Part shown: in pieces, positions 1 to 11,007 of the stretch
How the letters are laid out: each line of letters starts with the position of its first letter
How positions within the stretch are numbered: the first letter of the stretch is position 1
NCBI RefSeq assembly: GCF_040256645.1
Contig: NZ_CP158281.1
Span: forward strand, 3,100,001-3,164,000
Length of the DNA stretch: 64,000 nucleotides
Source of the DNA: Brevibacterium sp. CBA3109
GTDB taxonomy: Bacteria > Actinomycetota > Actinomycetes > Actinomycetales > Brevibacteriaceae
Direction: 5' to 3'
The notes under the pieces: generated by a model
Database searches by the model: none
What the model was told of the DNA's origin: nothing
The model's input: the letters and a program-made list of their open reading frames with translations, nothing else
Translations under genes and position numbers: made by a program

Positions 1-1104
1 GACATGAGTCTTGATCTCGACTGCGGAGAGGCTCTCAGCCATGTGCACGAGCACGGCCAGGTGCCCGTGCACAGGGTCGTGGGCGAGGACGGCATCGGCG
101 AAGGCCGCCCGCAGATGGAACCGGAGAACAGGCTCACGGTCGGGGGCTACCTCGGCGAAGGCCAGGGTTGCGTAGTGCCCCGAGAAGGGCAGCGCGAGCA
201 GGGTCGCGGCCGGGCCCAAGTCCGGTGAGCCGTCGAGGATCGAGCCGAGGGCCTCACGACGGATCCGCTTCTCGAACGGGGAGCGTCGCAGGGTTCGCAG
301 CATCACGGGAATCGCGGCACGGGCCGCATCCCGGAGGACGTCGCGCAGAGATGCGGGATCCACCGAATCCGGGTAGGCGGCCCAAATCGTGCCGAGCAGC
401 TCGCCCTCGCTGCGCAGTGCGATGACAGAACGGGCAGGAGTGGATCCCGCCGCAGACCGCTCGACGACGTCGGTCGAGCGGCGGACAACGTCGAGGAACC
501 CGGACTCCTCAAGCTCGGCAATCCGCCAATCTGGAATCGCACCGGACAGGATCGTCTCCCGTCGAATATCGTCGATCTCATCGCCGAGGTTGGAGTGCGC
601 GAGTACACGCGAGGCGGGATCCTCGATCGTGATGGAGGCCCCTGTCATCTCCGCGATGACCGCAGTCAGTGCACTGAGATCATCGACATCGGGCCAGGCC
701 AGAGCGCTCGATGCACCCTCGTTGAGCTGACGCAGTTGCACCAGCACCTCGGACCATGTCACACCTGTGGACCGCTCGAGCAGAATGGGCGACGCTGCTG
801 CATCTGCTCCCTGCCCGAGGTGGGTATGCGTTCCCGGGGGAACGATCAGGGCCGCGGCACCGAAGTACCTCTCACGGATCGCATTGAGCCTCACCGGACC
901 ATCCACGGCTTCTGTGACGAGGACGACCGCTCCAGCACGATCAGAAGGGGAATTGAGATCGGCAGTGGAACCTCGGAGGTCGAGGTCGAGGTCGAACTCG
1001 ATGCGAGTCACCTCGACGTCAGCATCAGTTTGAGTCAGGGGAAGCAGAAACCCTGCGGTCTCCCGCAGCAGACGGAAGACGCGCAGGGCATTCGTTTCGC
1101 TCAT
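1..1104 (-). CDS. PucR/CdaR-type transcriptional regulator, C-terminus cut by window edge
   Basis: An open frame of 368 codons reads from an ATG at 1104 off the left edge without a stop, so the C-terminal part is missing. The visible part is the sensory half: a region with the pattern DWRIAELEESGF followed by RSVIALRSEGELLGTIWAA, typical of PucR/CdaR-family regulators, whose helix-turn-helix sits at the extreme C-terminus and therefore lies outside the window. It starts 48 bp downstream of gabT on the same strand. In Corynebacterium glutamicum a PucR-type protein (GabR) controls the GABA operon, so control of gabT is the natural inference. Family assignment is fairly good; the DNA-binding domain itself cannot be seen. 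Confidence 0.72.
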   Translation of the reverse strand, partial: MSETNALRVFRLLRETAGFLLPLTQTDADVEVTRIEFDLDLDLRGSTADLNSPSDRAGAVVLVTEAVDGPVRLNAIRERYFGAAALIVPPGTHTHLGQGADAAASPILLERSTGVTWSEVLVQLRQLNEGASSALAWPDVDDLSALTAVIAEMTGASITIEDPASRVLAHSNLGDEIDDIRRETILSGAIPDWRIAELEESGFLDVVRRSTDVVERSAAGSTPARSVIALRSEGELLGTIWAAYPDSVDPASLRDVLRDAARAAIPVMLRTLRRSPFEKRIRREALGSILDGSPDLGPAATLLALPFSGHYATLAFAEVAPDREPVLRFHLRAAFADAVLAHDPVHGHLAVLVHMAESLSAVEIKTHV

Positions 1105-1152
1105 AGGCCCACTGTAGTCAACGCGAGCGCTGGTTCAGTGCAGCGAATCGGC

Positions 1153-2517
1153 TCAGCCGACAGAAGCGGCGACAGCCTCTTCGATGACGTCGAATGCGTC
1201 GTTGAGGAGTTCGTCGGAGATCGTCAGCGGTGGCAGGAAGCGCAGGATATTGCCGAAGGTTCCCGTGGTGAGCACGAGGACACCGTTCTTCGCACAGTAG
1301 TCCGCGATCTTCTTGACCAGGTCAGGGTTCGGATCGATCGAGTCGCGCTGGACGAACTCGGCAGCGATCATGGCGCCGCGGCCGCGGACGTCACCGACCT
1401 CTGGGTACTTGCCCTGCAGCTTGGTGAGGCGATCGGTGACGATCTCGCCGATGTGCGCGGCATTGTCGACGAGTCCGTCTTCCTCATAGGAGGCGATGGC
1501 GCCGAGCGCTGCCGCACAGGCAACTGGGTTGCCGCCGTAGGTTCCGCCCAGGCGACCCGGTCCGACCGAGTCCATGATCTCCGCGCGACCGGTCACGGCC
1601 GAAAGCGGCAGACCGCCGGCGATGCCCTTGGCAGTGGTGATGATATCGGGGACGATCTCTTCCCACTCAGAGGCGAACATCTTGCCCGTGCGGGCGAAGC
1701 CGGCCTGGACCTCGTCGGCGACGAAGACGATGCCCTTGTCCTTGGCGAACTCGACCAGTGCAGGCAGGAAGCCCTCGGCCGGGACGATGAAGCCGCCCTC
1801 ACCCTGAATGGGCTCGATGACGATCGCAGCGACATGCTCGGAGCCGATCTGCTTCTCGATCATGGTGATGACGCGCTTGGCCGCTTCCTCACCGCTGACC
1901 TTGGTCCCGGCCGCGTCGTTGTCGCGGAACGGGTAGGACATGGGTGCGCGGTAGACCTCACCGGCGAAGGGACCGAAGCCGGCCTTGTAGGGGTTGGCCT
2001 TCGCAGTCATCGACATGGTCAGGTTGGTGCGGCCGTGGTAGGCGTGGTCGAAGACGACGACGGCGTCGCGGCCGGTGTGGGCACGGGCGATCTTGACGGC
2101 GTTCTCGACTGCCTCCGCGCCGGAGTTGAGCAGAATGGAGCGCTTCTCGTGATCGCCCGGGGTCAGGCGGTTGAGCGCCTCGGCGACCTCGACGTAACCC
2201 TCATAGGGGTTGACCATGAAGCAGGTGTGGGTGAAGGACTGAAGCTGCTCGGTGGCGGCCTTGACCACTCGTGGGTTCGAGTTGCCTGCCGTCGTCACGG
2301 CGATGCCGGCTCCCAGGTCGATGATCTGGTTGCCATCGACGTCCTTGAGGATTCCGCCGCCGGCTGCCACCACATAGGCGGGGAGGCTGGAACCGACTCC
2401 CGGGGCCACTGCCGACTGGCGACGCGCCTCGATCTCACGGGACTTCGGCCCGGGGATCTCGGTGACGATCTTACGTTCCTGCGGCAGAGCTTCGCCGCCA
2501 ATTTCCAAAGCTGTCAT
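1153..2517 (-). CDS. gabT: 4-aminobutyrate aminotransferase GabT
   Basis: Class III PLP aminotransferase of 454 residues, full length for the family. It transfers the amino group of GABA to 2-oxoglutarate, giving succinate semialdehyde and glutamate. Visible features are the cofactor-phosphate region LNSGAEAVENAVKIAR, the DEVQAGFARTG signature that carries the PLP-contacting Asp, the Schiff-base lysine in TTAKGIAGG near residue 300, and GTYGGNPVACAAAL. No gabD or gabP lies next to it on the right, and the left neighbour is the PucR-type regulator. The ATG gives a normal N-terminus for actinobacterial GabT. Confidence 0.93.
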   Translation of the reverse strand: MTALEIGGEALPQERKIVTEIPGPKSREIEARRQSAVAPGVGSSLPAYVVAAGGGILKDVDGNQIIDLGAGIAVTTAGNSNPRVVKAATEQLQSFTHTCFMVNPYEGYVEVAEALNRLTPGDHEKRSILLNSGAEAVENAVKIARAHTGRDAVVVFDHAYHGRTNLTMSMTAKANPYKAGFGPFAGEVYRAPMSYPFRDNDAAGTKVSGEEAAKRVITMIEKQIGSEHVAAIVIEPIQGEGGFIVPAEGFLPALVEFAKDKGIVFVADEVQAGFARTGKMFASEWEEIVPDIITTAKGIAGGLPLSAVTGRAEIMDSVGPGRLGGTYGGNPVACAAALGAIASYEEDGLVDNAAHIGEIVTDRLTKLQGKYPEVGDVRGRGAMIAAEFVQRDSIDPNPDLVKKIADYCAKNGVLVLTTGTFGNILRFLPPLTISDELLNDAFDVIEEAVAASVG

Positions 2518-2753
2518 AACGGGAAGAATAGGGCCTCACGACGGTTCTTGTCACTTACCGTCCGCAGGCTGAGCAGATTGCACCCGTCGAGGAATGCAGA
2601 GATACGAAATCCGTCGTCGCCGATGCGGTCTCAAATGCCGACGTAGCCGTCGCAGAATACCTGAAATCGCGGCGGTCGAACGCCGGATGGTGTGGCTTCG
2701 GACACAGAGGCCGGTGAACGGATCTGCAGCCGACGAGAGCTACGACACCGATT

Positions 2754-2776
2754 CCGCTGAGGGAGAAATTCAGCGG
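2754..2776 (-). terminator. short inverted repeat at the end of ygfZ
   Basis: CCGCTGA and TCAGCGG form a perfect 7-bp inverted repeat with a 9-nt loop and overlap the ygfZ stop codon at 2770-2772. No strong T-tract follows on the minus strand, so it is only a candidate transcript end. Confidence 0.35.
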
Positions 2777-3906
2777 TGCTGATTCCGCATGTCGGTGTCC
2801 TTGTTGCGTCCCGGAAGTTCGATGTCGTGTTCACGCACGGGCGCGACGATCGTCTCCTGGGCCCCGGCCACGCGGTGCGCGTCATCGCCCAGATCGAAAC
2901 TGAGTTCGGCCTCGGCACCCAGATTGCGCTTGACCACGGCCAGACCGATCGGCCCGAGTTCCCAGTGCAGAGCCACCGAGGTCAGCTGCCCCACGGACCG
3001 CTCTGAACCGCGGACCTCGGCGAGCACCTCGGCACCGGCCTCGGGCTGAATGTGCCCGGATCCGTCGAGGTGGACGAAGACGAGGCGCCGAGGCGGCTGA
3101 CCCAGGTTGTGTACGCGGGCCACGGCCTCCTGACCGCGGTAGCAGCCCTTGGCCAGGTGCACCGAGGTCCGCAGCAGGTCGAGTTCGCCGACGAGCGACT
3201 TGTGGTCGATCTCGTTGACACCCGGCCGCCAGGCGGCGATCCGCACGGCTTCCCAGGCGTCGTATCCGGCCATCTGAAATTCGCTTGCCGAGGTGGCCTG
3301 CAGGTCCGTACGCCTGACGATGCCGATGACGAACTGAGTCTCGAGTCCGGGGTGGTCCTCCCCTGCCACCTCGAGGCCGAGATCAACCTGCGCGTACGAG
3401 GCCGAACCGGTGCCGATATGCGGCCAGGGGTCGGAGTACAGCTGGGTCACGGGCAGGCTGTCGGGCAGCGTCACGACGCCGCCGATGCATTGGAACTCAT
3501 CACTGACGTCCTCGATGCTCACCCGCATCATGAAGACCATCTTGCGGAGGAACTCAAGGGTCTCGTCGGTGCGCAGCTCGCTGATCGCCCAGAGCGACTC
3601 ACCGTCGTCGACGAGCTTCAGCCAGCCTTCGATGCGACCGTTCGGGTCAAGCACCAGGGTCTCGGTGGAGACTCCCGGCGCCAGTGTGTCGAGCTTCTGC
3701 GTAGTGATGGAATTCAGCCAGGTGAGACGGTCGGCTCCGGTCATACGCAGAATCCGCAGGTGCGGCAGATCGACGATGGCGCCCTTTTCAAGAAGTGCCC
3801 GCTGTTCGCGCAGCGGCGAACCGTAGTGCGCGGGAGTGTGCGCCAGCTCGTCGGCACCGAAGACCGCTGTGGAGCTCAGTGGGCGACTCAGCGATGAGGC
3901 AGTCAT
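2770..3906 (-). CDS. ygfZ: YgfZ/GcvT-like folate-binding protein
   Basis: A 378-residue homologue of the glycine-cleavage T-protein fold. The family signature KGCYRGQEAVARVHNLG is intact, including the invariant Cys of the KGCYxGQE motif, which marks YgfZ rather than true GcvT. YgfZ proteins bind folate and help assemble or repair some Fe-S enzymes. I chose the ATG at 3906 because it begins one base after the stop codon of the upstream nitrobindin-like gene (3908-3910), which implies translational coupling; a TTG three codons earlier (3915) is possible but less likely. Pairing of an FABP/nitrobindin-like gene with ygfZ is common in actinobacteria. Confidence 0.88.
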   Translation of the reverse strand: MTASSLSRPLSSTAVFGADELAHTPAHYGSPLREQRALLEKGAIVDLPHLRILRMTGADRLTWLNSITTQKLDTLAPGVSTETLVLDPNGRIEGWLKLVDDGESLWAISELRTDETLEFLRKMVFMMRVSIEDVSDEFQCIGGVVTLPDSLPVTQLYSDPWPHIGTGSASYAQVDLGLEVAGEDHPGLETQFVIGIVRRTDLQATSASEFQMAGYDAWEAVRIAAWRPGVNEIDHKSLVGELDLLRTSVHLAKGCYRGQEAVARVHNLGQPPRRLVFVHLDGSGHIQPEAGAEVLAEVRGSERSVGQLTSVALHWELGPIGLAVVKRNLGAEAELSFDLGDDAHRVAGAQETIVAPVREHDIELPGRNKDTDMRNQHR

Positions 3907-3907
3907 A

Positions 3908-4507
3908 TCAGGCAATCTTCTTCAGTCGAGCGGAGGAATGCGTGGCGAGTTCGTGGCCCAGTGCGGCCATGTCCCAGGCCCACATGAGCTCCCCGCCGAC
4001 GAGGCCGTACATGCGGGTCGAAGCCGTGTACTCCTTCGCGGTCTTGGTCCGGGCGACCATGTCGGTCGAGAGGTCGACACGCGGGCCCTTGACGTGGCCT
4101 GCGTAGAGTTCCATCACACCGTGCGGGTGGACGATTTCGGCTTCGATCTCGAATCCGTCATCGTTCGTTCGCAGTGTGTCGACGGCGGCCGCCGAGGTGA
4201 AGCTGGGCTCTTCGGTGGGCACGAGCATTCCCGGGCCCACATCACCGGCATCGCGCGGGCGAACGAGCTGCCAGATCCCTGTCTCCAGGGTCAGCGTCGA
4301 TTCCAGTTCGCCGTCTTCGGTCAGCAGCCACGCATGCGCGGTGTACTGCAGGAAGGGTGTATCGGGGTGGGCGATGAAGTCGACCCGTTGGCCGAACTGC
4401 TTCTCGGGAGTGTCCGCATAGCCGACGACTCCCACACCTTCCCACGAACCGATCAGCCAGGACAGGGGAACGAGCTCGGGATGGACCGAGGAATCAAGTT
4501 CGATCAT
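3908..4507 (-). CDS. nitrobindin-like heme-binding FABP-fold protein (DUF1794)
   Basis: A 199-residue protein with the N-terminal signature LIGSWEGVGVVGY of the nitrobindin/THAP4-like beta-barrel family (formerly DUF1794). Characterised members bind ferric heme with an open distal site and react with NO or peroxynitrite. A His lies near the C-terminus in MAALGHELATH, in the region where these proteins place the proximal heme ligand; that it is the ligand here is inference. It is sandwiched between a 38-residue membrane peptide gene (5-bp gap) and ygfZ (1-bp gap), so the three are probably one transcript. Confidence 0.82.
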   Translation of the reverse strand: MIELDSSVHPELVPLSWLIGSWEGVGVVGYADTPEKQFGQRVDFIAHPDTPFLQYTAHAWLLTEDGELESTLTLETGIWQLVRPRDAGDVGPGMLVPTEEPSFTSAAAVDTLRTNDDGFEIEAEIVHPHGVMELYAGHVKGPRVDLSTDMVARTKTAKEYTASTRMYGLVGGELMWAWDMAALGHELATHSSARLKKIA

Positions 4508-4512
4508 CGAGT

Positions 4513-4629
4513 TCAGCGATTGTCTTTGAACAGCGCCGTGACGACCTTGACTCCGACGCCCAGGGCGCCGAGTGCGGCAATGCCGACGAGACTGGAGAAG
4601 AAGATTTCGAGAGCGACAAGGTTTTCCAT
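4513..4629 (-). CDS. 38-residue single-pass membrane peptide
   Basis: A short frame from ATG 4629 to TGA 4513. The product has a hydrophobic, Gly/Ala-rich core (SSLVGIAALGALGVGVKVV) long enough to cross the membrane once, preceded by the charged start MENLVALE and followed by the polar tail LFKDNR. Its stop is 5 bp upstream of the nitrobindin-like ATG, the spacing expected for a coupled operon gene. I recognise no named family. The spacing, a sensible membrane topology and a clean stop support it, but only conservation in relatives would prove it is translated. Confidence 0.6.
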   Translation of the reverse strand: MENLVALEIFFSSLVGIAALGALGVGVKVVTALFKDNR

Positions 4630-4746
4630 GCCCTCAGTCTACATTTCCCCACAGCCCTCCGCCCACCCCGCCCAAGCTCTGAGCCCGGCGCCAGCACAGA
4701 GTCGAGCTCACCACGTCGGACTACACATCCGACTTCACGTCGAACT

Positions 4747-5550
4747 TCAGAAAGCGATGCGTTCCAGGGAGTAGACGACGACACCACCGAGGGCGATGGG
4801 AGTAGCTCCGAGTGCGAGCTGAACGGCGAAGCTGCGGGCCTTCTCCACACTCTTCTTCAGCTCGATGTTCTGGGCGATCTCGAGGCTCACAGCCTGGTAC
4901 TGGGAGTAGGCGATGAGCCCGAGCATGCGGTCGACCCCAGCGACCAACAGTCCCATGATGGCACCGAGGGCCAACGACACGGGCCAGCTGAGAGCGTCCT
5001 TGAAGATGAGGACCGCGAGGATCCCGGCGACCGCAGTCGACATCGCAATCGCCAGCGGAGAGGTGTATATCGCAGGCCAGGGCAGGGCTGTCATACAACC
5101 GGCGACGATGAGCGAGACGAGGCCGACGACGATGGCTTCCTTGTCGCCGGGCACGGTGATCGCCGCGACCCAGGTGCTTGCGGACAGCGCGATGACCACG
5201 CCCGCAACTTGGGCTGAGACGTTGGCTACGGCGTCCGATGCCCCGATTCCGCGGGTCAGGTTCTGCACGAATGTCCACAGCAGGCCCAGGCCCGCCAGGA
5301 CCGGAAGCCAGTCAAGATAGGGTGCAGCGTCGTCGCGAAACGCCGCGATGAGTCCCGCCACACCGAAGAGGCCGAGCATGATCGACGTCGCGCGCGGCTG
5401 CGGGGAGTCCGTCAGCCGGGGCCATCCGTAGGCGACGCCGAAGACGATGAGTCCGGTCGCCAGCAGGAACAAGGTGTAGCCCCAGTACACGGAGGCACTG
5501 AGGGCCAGAGCCAATACCAGGGCGACAGCTACTCGAATCCATCTGATCAC
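4747..5550 (-). CDS. polytopic membrane protein of unknown function
   Basis: A 267-residue hydrophobic protein beginning MIRWIRVAVALVLALAL from a GTG at 5550. The open frame continues upstream, but that extension is charged and lies across glnR on the other strand, so it is not coding. I count about seven or eight membrane segments, with one cytoplasmic stretch (SQYQAVSLEIAQNIELKKS) before the last helix pair. I do not recognise the family. It is divergent from glnR; M. tuberculosis also has a gene on the opposite strand beside glnR (from memory). It is 117 bp upstream of the 38-residue peptide gene and may start that transcript. Confidence 0.72.
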   Translation of the reverse strand: MIRWIRVAVALVLALALSASVYWGYTLFLLATGLIVFGVAYGWPRLTDSPQPRATSIMLGLFGVAGLIAAFRDDAAPYLDWLPVLAGLGLLWTFVQNLTRGIGASDAVANVSAQVAGVVIALSASTWVAAITVPGDKEAIVVGLVSLIVAGCMTALPWPAIYTSPLAIAMSTAVAGILAVLIFKDALSWPVSLALGAIMGLLVAGVDRMLGLIAYSQYQAVSLEIAQNIELKKSVEKARSFAVQLALGATPIALGGVVVYSLERIAF

Positions 5551-5664
5551 AGCACTATGTTGCCTTACTCGGCCGCAACGACGCGATTTGAGCCGAGATC
5601 GGCGATCCTCTCCGATGTCCGCAGACCGGCTCATGCATGCTCGGCTGGACGGATACAGGCTCGG

Positions 5665-5670
5665 TATACT
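5665..5670 (+). promoter_or_regulatory. candidate -10 box of glnR
   Basis: TATACT lies 58 bp before the glnR start in an otherwise GC-rich stretch. No convincing -35 box sits at 17 bp, so the promoter may depend on an activator or on an extended -10. Confidence 0.3.
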
Positions 5671-5727
5671 TTCCCCAGGCCGCAGCTTGGGCGGCCGCGC
5701 CGAGCTCGAGGAGGTGGATGCCAGCAC

Positions 5728-6639
5728 ATGCGAATCCTGCACATCTGCCCCGCACCCCGGCTCGACTCCCCTCTGGCCCCAGCGTGCCTGCAGTACCTCG
5801 GCCACCAGGTCGAACGCCTCAGCCTCGATCAGCTGAGGCGGGCAGAGACCGACTCGGTGACTGCCGACATCGTCGTCGCCGACGCCTGTCTCGACCTGTC
5901 CCTGGCGCCTGCCATCGCCGAGGTGGTGGCGCAGTTGTGCCTGGCAGCTCCCATCATCGTCGTGCTCAGCGAAGGCGGCCTGGCCACCACCTCGGCGAAA
6001 TGGAACGTCTCCGACATCGTCCTCACCACTGCCGGCCCTGCCGAAGTGGAGGCCCGCCTGCGTCTGGCACGTGATCACCACCGAACACAGGTGCCACAGA
6101 GCGCCACACCGTGGGGAAGCGGATCCGGCGTGAGCACAACCGGCTCGGCGGCCGGGCCCGGAGGACCGCGGCCCGATAGCCCGTCCTGGAGCGCAAGCGG
6201 TCCCTGGACGAGCGCAGGCGAGCCCATGATCGTTGTCAGCGGGGCCCTGCGCATCGACGAAACCGCATTCACTGCACACCTGGGCGAGCGCAGCCTCGAC
6301 CTGACCTACCGCGAATTCGCCTTGCTGAAGTTCTTCGCGATGCACCCCGAACGCGTCTTCACCCGCGACGAGATCCTGTTCGCGGTCTGGGGCGATGACT
6401 ATTTCGGCGGAACCCGCACCGTCGATGTGCATGTCCGTCGTGTGCGTGCGAAACTCGGCAAAGACTTCGAGAACGCCATCCACACCGTCCGCTACGTCGG
6501 CTACCGTTTCAGTCCCGACTCCGCGGCCGCACACGGCGATGGGGCAGAGTCGAATACTGACGAAGCGTCGGATACTGAAGAAGCGTCGGGGCATGAACAG
6601 CCAGAAGCAGAATCGAACGAGGAAGACGTGAAGGTATGA
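5728..6639 (+). CDS. glnR: GlnR-type orphan response regulator
   Basis: A 303-residue OmpR-family winged-helix regulator. The N-terminal receiver-like domain (about 1-125) keeps one Asp (in VVADACLDLS) but lacks the usual acidic pocket, as in actinobacterial GlnR. The C-terminal DNA-binding domain is near-canonical (LTYREFALLKFF, FTRDEILFAVWG, GGTRTVDVHVRRVRAKLG, YVGYRF). It is longer than usual because of a Ser/Gly-rich linker and an acidic Glu-rich tail. GlnR controls nitrogen assimilation genes and some others. The ATG at 5728 follows GAGGAGG. The stop overlaps the mshD start (ATGA). The glnR-mshD pairing is conserved in mycobacteria, which supports the name. Confidence 0.87.
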   Translation: MRILHICPAPRLDSPLAPACLQYLGHQVERLSLDQLRRAETDSVTADIVVADACLDLSLAPAIAEVVAQLCLAAPIIVVLSEGGLATTSAKWNVSDIVLTTAGPAEVEARLRLARDHHRTQVPQSATPWGSGSGVSTTGSAAGPGGPRPDSPSWSASGPWTSAGEPMIVVSGALRIDETAFTAHLGERSLDLTYREFALLKFFAMHPERVFTRDEILFAVWGDDYFGGTRTVDVHVRRVRAKLGKDFENAIHTVRYVGYRFSPDSAAAHGDGAESNTDEASDTEEASGHEQPEAESNEEDVKV

Positions 6640-7610
6640 GAATCGAAGCCAGTGGAGCCGTGACCAGTTCACCGATCATCACTCTCGCCGAGGCGGAGGT
6701 GACCTTCCTCGACCGCGTGGCTGCCGCCGATGGGTCCGCTGAGATCTCCGGCGGACTCCTGGCCATCGCCACCGGCGACGAGAAATCACATTCTGCCCCG
6801 ACGGCTTCGAGCGTCTGGCGGGTCTATGCCGATGACAGCACCGACAGCGTCAACGGACAGGGCGGCGAGACTCTCATCGGGTTCGGCATCCGTGCTCTCC
6901 AGGGTGATCGACACGCGGCCGAGTTCCTCATCGCCCCCGACCACCGCGGACGCGGCCATGGCCAGGCACTGCTGTCGGCGATCCTCGACGAAGAGCCCTC
7001 CTCCTGGTGCTGGTCACACGGCGACCACCCTGCAGCCCAGAGACTGGCGAACAAGCACGGGCTCGGGCGCGACCGGGTGCTGTATCAGATGCGCACCGAG
7101 ACTGGTCTCAGCCTCGACGACCTACCGCAGACTTCGACCCCGGACGGCGTCACCATCCGCTCCTTCACCCCCGGCGATGAGGACGGCTGGCGGCGAGTCA
7201 ACAACGCGGCCTTCGACTGGCATCCCGAGCAGGGATCGCAGACGCCGGAGGACTTCTCTGAGATCACGCAGGCACCCGACTTCGACCCGGATTCGGTGAT
7301 CCTGGCCATCCGGGATGATCAGATCATCGGATTCCACCAGACCAAGCTCACGGACTCAGACGATGAGGGCCGCCTCGGCGAGGTCTATGTCGTCGGGGTC
7401 GACCCGAGCATCCATGCCAAGGGCGTGGGCAAGGCACTGACCATCGAGGGCATGCGCCGGATGGTCGCCGCCGGCGCGAACGTGATCGAACTCTACGTCG
7501 AGTCCGACAATGCACCGGCGCTAGGCTTGTACGAGCGGCTGGGATTCCATGTCGCGGTGGCGCATGTGTCCTATGCGCCGGCTTCCTCGACCGAACGCAA
7601 TCAGGAGTAA
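6636..7610 (+). CDS. mshD: mycothiol synthase MshD
   Basis: A 324-residue protein made of two GNAT acetyltransferase domains (about 1-150 and 165-324). It acetylates Cys-GlcN-Ins with acetyl-CoA, the last step of mycothiol synthesis, so the organism is a mycothiol-using actinobacterium. The N-terminal half carries [18 protein letters not shown] and the C-terminal half [19 protein letters not shown], both acetyl-CoA-binding loops; the C-terminal domain is the active one in known MshD. The start overlaps the glnR stop by the ATGA arrangement, so the two are translationally coupled. Confidence 0.93.
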   Translation: MRIEASGAVTSSPIITLAEAEVTFLDRVAAADGSAEISGGLLAIATGDEKSHSAPTASSVWRVYADDSTDSVNGQGGETLIGFGIRALQGDRHAAEFLIAPDHRGRGHGQALLSAILDEEPSSWCWSHGDHPAAQRLANKHGLGRDRVLYQMRTETGLSLDDLPQTSTPDGVTIRSFTPGDEDGWRRVNNAAFDWHPEQGSQTPEDFSEITQAPDFDPDSVILAIRDDQIIGFHQTKLTDSDDEGRLGEVYVVGVDPSIHAKGVGKALTIEGMRRMVAAGANVIELYVESDNAPALGLYERLGFHVAVAHVSYAPASSTERNQE

Positions 7611-7614
7611 CGCG

Positions 7615-9755
<2,141 letters not shown>

Positions 9756-9759
<4 letters not shown>

Positions 9760-10730
9760 GTGCGAAATCGGTCGGTTCCGCGCAGGCATCCTCGCGAGTC
9801 ACCGCCGATGTCCTCGCCGCCGGCGCCCTGTGCTGGCGCAAGGGCGATGACGGTCTCGAAGTCGCACTCATCCACCGCCCCCGCTACAACGACTGGTCCT
9901 GGCCCAAGGGCAAGGTGGAATCCGGCGAGACCCTTCCGGAGACCGCGATTCGCGAGGTCAAGGAGGAGACGGGACTCGACATCACCCTCGGCATCCCCCT
10001 GCCCGCAGCGGAATACATGGTCGGCGGAAAGAACCTCAAAAAGGTCTTCTACTGGTCAGCACAGGTCAAGGGCGAACATACCTTCGCACCGATGAACCGA
10101 CGCGAGGTCGACAAGGTGAAGTGGTTTCCCGTCGGTGAGGCGCGAACGAAGCTGACATCCTACGCCGATCGCGACCAGCTCGATGCGCTGGAGAAGTTCG
10201 ACTCAACCGATGCCCTGCGGGCCTGGCCACTCATTCTCGTCCGCCATGGGAAGGCATTCCCCCGAGCGAAGTGGCATGAGACGGAGCATGTGCGCCCACT
10301 GCTGGCCCTGGGGACCCGCCAGGCCATGGCACTGACCGGACTGCTCTCAGCGTGGGGGACGAAGAAGCTGATCTCGAGCCCCTGGAAGCGGTGCATGGCC
10401 ACGCTCGCTCCGCTGTCCGCAGCGACAGGCAAATCGATCCGGAGGGCCTCGTGCCTGAGCGAGAAGGCGAGCACCGCGGACCCGGACAAGACCTCTCGCT
10501 TCATCGAGAAGCTGTTGGAGAAGGGCAAGCCGGTCATCTACTGCACCCACCGGCCCGTCCTGCCGCTGATCCTTGAGATCTATGCGAAGCATGCTCCGAA
10601 GCGCATCGCGGAGAAGCTGCCGCGCGAGGACCCTTACCTCAAACCCGGTGAGGTCCTCGTCGCCTATGTGCGTCCGGGTGCGGTGCCCCGCATCGTCGAA
10701 TTCGAACGGTTCCGCCCGATCGACACCTGA
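9756..10730 (+). CDS. mutT1: MutT1-like Nudix hydrolase with histidine-phosphatase domain
   Basis: A 324-residue two-domain protein. The N-terminal Nudix domain has an intact box ([20 protein letters not shown], Gly and REVKEETG spaced correctly). The C-terminal domain is a histidine phosphatase with the [13 protein letters not shown] motif and a second catalytic His in CTHRPVLP. Mycobacterial MutT1 has this layout and hydrolyses 8-oxo-dGTP and diadenosine polyphosphates; in M. tuberculosis it is also a neighbour of ppk1. The GTG start overlaps the ppk1 stop (GTGA), so the two are coupled. Confidence 0.9.
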
Positions 10731-10884
10731 TTTCGAGGTAATCGCGGGTCACCGCGTCACCACCAGCGATGCGTTCGACGAAGACCGACATGTCGCTGCG
10801 ACGTACATTGCCGCGTCGTGCCGAGAAGGACCCTCTGATGGATTCGTCTCGCCCTGTGGTCGAGCACTCACCTGGACCTCAAGC

Positions 10885-10917
10885 CTTCAGAGTTCATTCA
10901 CCTCCCGTTCACTGGCC
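10885..10917 (+). promoter_or_regulatory. PHO box: three tandem 11-bp units upstream of pstS
   Basis: Three consecutive 11-nt units (10885-10895, 10896-10906, 10907-10917) each contain NTTCA at the same position; the last two read ATTCACCTCCC and GTTCACTGGCC. Actinobacterial PhoP binds direct 11-bp repeats of the GTTCACC type in front of pst genes, so phosphate-starvation activation of pstSCAB is likely. The site ends about 90 bp before the pstS start. Confidence 0.75.
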
Positions 10918-11007
10918 GACTCCCAGGGCTTTACACACGATCCTTAACGTGGGACACGAAAGATCGAGCAATCTCGAACAGCGTTCTCATACTCGAAAGG
11001 CATCTTC

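Noticed and set aside
595-2646. A 683-codon open frame on the plus strand
   Set aside because: It is antisense to gabT and the PucR gene; its product is an acidic, Gly/Asp-rich shadow without any family motif.
4747-6672. A single 641-residue protein covering the membrane gene and glnR region
   Set aside because: Only the C-terminal 267 residues are a plausible protein; the rest lies antisense to glnR and ends in a hydrophobic artefact.
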